Of a stretch of DNA of 64,000 nt, positions 60,628 to 64,000 are shown piece by piece. A model generated the notes under the pieces. The model did no database searches and had not been told where the DNA came from. It saw nothing but the letters and a program-made list of their open reading frames with translations. The translations under genes were made by a program, and so were the position numbers. The stretch comes from Phallusia mammillata. Taxonomy: Eukaryota; Chordata; Ascidiacea; Phlebobranchia; Ascidiidae. The stretch lies in contig QLIY01000514.1 in assembly GCA_003260075.1 (NCBI GenBank), forward strand, positions 17,692 through 81,691. The letters run 5' to 3'. Position 1 is the first letter of the stretch, and the number at the start of each line of letters is the position of its first letter.

Positions 60628-62165
60628 CTACAACAAACAATAAAACCTTAGTCAAGTTCGATTTCAATACGTGTTACGTGTAATTCTTTTACTTGCTTTA
60701 AAATATATTTTAGTCAAATATATCTCAGTGCAATAACATCTTAGTCAAGTGTAAATTCAAAAAGTATTATGTGCAATTCTCTCACTTGTTTAATTAAAAA
60801 GCATTTAGCTTAACATTAATCAATACACACATCCAGAGATTCTTTAAAATGTTTACCGAGGTGATGTTCCATGTTGACTGCCACATCCAGACCCGCTCTT
60901 TGATTTACAATTTAAATGCTGCAAAAGAAACGACTTGGAAAAGACAATCGCTAAAGTTTACAATACAATACAAGACGCATGTTTATTCAGAGAAATTTTA
61001 CCTGCGTAGTAATAAAAGAGAAAAATCCAGAATTGGGGTAAGTTTTGGGAAATGCTCATTAAAAATTTATCCTGATAAATAAGTTGTAATTTGTGAAAAA
61101 TACCAATTAAATTGTACCAAATGCGTTTCTTAAGCAACAGAGACAGGACAATGTTTTTCAAAAACATGTTGGTAGCGGCCTTCAAATATCCTGCAAATTG
61201 CGATTATTTAGTTTTCAGCCTGTCAACCATTTACTTTAAATTGTTTACAACAGGGTTTGCAAAAGGAGCAGACTTCGTTATAATGCATTAATTGAAAAGT
61301 TTGCTCCCAAGTTTAATAAATAATTAAAGTTCGAAAACTTACAATCAATAAACTTGCCTGTTTATTTGTAGTGTCTTCTCCAAGTAAACGTTTCACGAAA
61401 ACAACTTGTATGTATGGTGAATTAACAACGAGTTCAATAACACATGCTAGAAATTCCACTTATGATGTTGACTTGCCACTGTTGCTTACCAGTGCTAACT
61501 AAAATCTCGCAACTGCTGCGCATCTGGTATAGGAGTTGTATTCGCTATGCTATACATATTATGCTATGCTATGCTATTATGTTTGCTATAGTCTATAAGA
61601 AGATGACGGATATTGCATCCAGATGGCGTAACGACAAAGACTGTAGGTGGAAAGGATAGGAGCGAGTAGAGGTTTGTTTCCACAACACAGTGCATGTGCA
61701 TCATAATTAAGACTTATGTTGTTGTTGTTATCATTAAACAACTTAATTTATAATATAATTCAATAATTATCAACCATCATAGAATATCGCGACGATTTAA
61801 ATCACGCGACTGTATTGTGATACAAACAATTATTAAAATTTTCTTGAATCTACTTGCTTGTAAGTAACCTATGTAACAGTGATATGAGAGATGGAAAACC
61901 TAAACAACAAATGCAATTGGGTCAGTATCTAAATTCATGGATTTGTAAGAACTGGAAACGACGTAGTACATTTTGTAATGACTGCAAGTACAAGCAAATT
62001 TGCAATACCCATTACCACTGCAATCAAAACTCACTGAATACGTCATTTAAAAAAAAGGTTTTGCAAAACAGCGTTGGTAGCATCTAAATACTCACAACTG
62101 AGTTTTTAAGTGCTTGGGACTTGGTGGGAGAAGAAGTAGCATAGAGAAGAACATAAAGGGCAAAT

Positions 62166-62168
<3 letters not shown>
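60628..62168. other. Sequence 5' of the NTase-TPR exon
   Basis: This should be intron and possibly promoter of the NTase-TPR gene, but no upstream exon could be recognised. It holds a TATGC microsatellite (about 61547-61590, ATGCTATGCTATGCTATTATG) and copy 2 of the diverged repeat. Confidence 0.4.
61601..62035 (+). repeat. Diverged direct repeat, copy 2
   Basis: This is the partner of 53845-54235, same orientation. A 77-codon open frame here (61854-62087) is not conserved in the other copy and is not called as a gene. A shorter related piece (ACGGATATTACATCAAAAAG) is at 62635. Confidence 0.5.

Positions 62169-62247
<79 letters not shown>
62169..62247 (+). repeat. 79-base poly-C tract
   Basis: An uninterrupted run of 79 C starts after CAAATGGG and ends before ATTCAATTATG. 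The flanks are not copies of each other. A homopolymer this long is either a filler for a gap or a polymerase-slippage artefact. A natural poly-C tract of this purity would be unusual. Confidence 0.9.
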
Positions 62248-62271
62248 ATTCAATTATGACATTTCATAAAT

Positions 62272-62483
62272 CAGTGGTGGGCAACCGCCGGTCCGCGAGA
62301 AGTTTGTTATCGGGCCGTATACGTTTTTAGGCCAGGTTCTTTGAAACATTTTGCCCGTGCTTACCGGGGTTTATAAACTAATTTATGCGTTTGAAAAATA
62401 AATATTTGTAGTTTTTAAGCCGGTCCGCAATGAAAGTTCAGTTTTAAAACGGTCCGCACTACGAAAAAGGTTGCCGACCCCTG
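62272..62483. mobile_element. Non-autonomous hAT element (212 bp)
   Basis: It starts CAGTGGTGGGCAACCGCCGG and ends AAGGTTGCCGACCCCTG. The flanking 8-mers are TCATAAAT (62264-62271) and CCATAAAT (62484-62491), seven of eight identical. Its interior resembles the element at 39253-39468 (GGTCCGC, CGGGCCGTAT), so both belong to one or related families. Confidence 0.88.
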
Positions 62484-62730
62484 CCATAAATGACGCCAGG
62501 CGCTGACGGACCAACCTTTCAGGGTTGGGAGCACCCTACCATAGCCAATATGTGCTGTACTCTACTCTTAGGTGACCTCGCTATTACTGTGTGTTCGACT
62601 GACTGCTATTTCCCTCTTAATGCGTTATTTGATAACGGATATTACATCAAAAAGACGCCACGGCGTATGGCACTGCGAGTGTTTAGGGACACAGCAAATG
62701 TTTTCTCCATCCAGTTCAGCGGGCACCAAA

Positions 62731-63023
62731 CTACAGCCTGCGAAGATAATAAATATTAATATATATCAAATGACGCAGAANCTGCCGTCGTTTGGTAAAA
62801 CCTAGTAACTGCAATTTTCAAGTTTTCGAGAAAAAGCACAAAACGCGTTTGATGTTGGTTAGCATCCAAAAATATTTTTTTTGTCTACCTGTTTGGTGTT
62901 TTTAACAAACATGTTACAGTCAAAAATTTTTGACATACCTACAGTTCACGAAATATTGTTAGTTTGTTTATTATCCACCCCCCCCCCCTACAGCCTGCGA
63001 AGATAATAAATATTAATATATAT
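62731..63023. repeat. C10-junction duplication 13 (partial match)
   Basis: CTACAGCCTGCGAAGATAAT at 62731 recurs at 62988 after the C run 62978-62988 (eleven, one belonging to the copy). Only the first 36 bp match and the sequence then diverges. The first copy contains an unresolved base (n at 62781), suggesting a low-quality contig end. Confidence 0.75.
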
Positions 63024-63514
63024 CTTAAGCTTTGTTTACTTTTTATTAGAAGTTAATTTACTGCGAAATTATTTTCACAACAACGTGTAGGATTAAGTTC
63101 ACCTAGTTTCACAGGACGCATTAAAGGTAGTTGTACAGGACGTTTCACAGGCCGTTTCTACATAAAAGACAAGACTAAACCTATCAATGGTTTGGTTAAA
63201 GTACACAAACAAATGTCATTCTATTGGTAATTGTGATGCAATTAACGAATATTGCCAGCAGAGGCGATTTTTTAATAACTATTCCGGAATCAGTTTACTA
63301 TGTGGCAGTGGCGACATCTGACTCCAAATAGCCTGTTTTCTTGCTTGACCCGCTAAAGCGCTTCACCGATCACCGTTTTAGAACGGACCTGCCTTAGGGC
63401 TTTTCTGCTATGAGGTCCTCGCATGTCACTTTTCATGTTGTTTAGCCCGTCGTGAAAAACGTTTGGTGACCCTAGACTAACTGGCTTCAGGCATAAAGTT
63501 TGCATCCTCTAAGC

Positions 63515-63600
63515 CAGTGGTTCTCAAAGTATGGGTCGCGACCCAAACATGGGTCGCGCAGGGTCAAAAAATGGGTCGCGCTATGGTGATTCAATTCTGC
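63515..63600 (+). mobile_element. 5' end of a hAT-like element, other end not seen
   Basis: CAGTGGTTCTCAAAGTATGG followed by repeated GGGTCGCG is a typical hAT terminus. The expected second CTCTAAGC (TSD candidate at 63507-63514) and inverted end are not found before the window ends, so the element is longer than 480 bp or truncated. Confidence 0.6.
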
Positions 63601-64000
63601 CTAAATGAACTTTTTTCATTTCATTTTTTAAGTATTTTCAATTCCTAGTCATGACTGAATTATTGTATCATAGGCATTTTATGTGGCTTTATCTTCGTAA
63701 CCTTGGAGTATTGCATCATAAGTAAGTGGTTTTCTGAGAGTTTAGATGGCACCCAGCTACAGTACTACCACAGCGAAATACAGCCTCACTCGACCACGTT
63801 GTACGGCAAAATGAACGAATCATTACAAGATACAGACAATAGCCTTCAATATTCTGTTACGCACACGGCGATTGTAACGTCATAGCAGGGAAATGATAGG
63901 AGGTTAATCATGCGAAACTAAACTTGGAATGTAACAGTTAGCATTCAAGGATGAGTAAGCATTCGTAAGTTACAAGAAATAAAAAAATACATTTTTTTAA

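Overview
This is a eukaryotic, AT-rich window of intron-containing genes. The protein families (a CILP-like matrix protein carrying VWD, C8 and TIL modules, a glutamate carboxypeptidase II homologue, a transmembrane C-type lectin and a nucleotidyltransferase/TPR protein) together with short introns and many hAT and Penelope elements fit an invertebrate deuterostome, most likely a tunicate (ascidian). The species is an inference.

Layout. (1) About 0.5-30.4 kb, minus strand: one large gene for a secreted extracellular-matrix protein. I could chain 24 coding exons with matching splice phases (about 1,549 residues), from a signal peptide at 30400 to the CILP core. It runs off the left edge. (2) 36.2-37.9 kb, plus: a 5'-truncated Penelope-like retroelement (reverse transcriptase plus GIY-YIG) with one in-frame TGA and a candidate hammerhead ribozyme in its 3' region. 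(3) 39.6-45.2 kb, minus: a 13-exon glutamate carboxypeptidase II / NAALADase-like type II membrane peptidase that lacks the exon for one zinc ligand in this assembly. (4) 47.8-50.5 kb, minus: a 10-exon type I membrane protein with C-type lectin-like, fibronectin III and transmembrane regions. (5) 56.5-60.6 kb, minus: a DUF294-type nucleotidyltransferase plus TPR protein, broken by two compensating one-base shifts in homopolymers. The remaining sequence is introns, intergenic DNA and mobile elements, including several non-autonomous hAT elements with 8-bp target-site duplications, a tRNA-derived SINE and a minisatellite. A small cysteine-rich secreted-peptide ORF lies on the plus strand inside an intron near 14.6 kb.

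The most striking non-genic pattern is a set of 13 places where a stretch of 23 to about 225 bp is repeated immediately after a run of ten C. The run is always C on the plus strand. After removing Cs that belong to the flanking copies, it is close to exactly ten. The two copies differ by a few scattered changes, as two alleles would. I read these as unmerged overlapping contig or haplotype ends joined by a fixed filler, not as biology, but they duplicate pieces of introns, a MITE and half an exon and so affect every annotation here.
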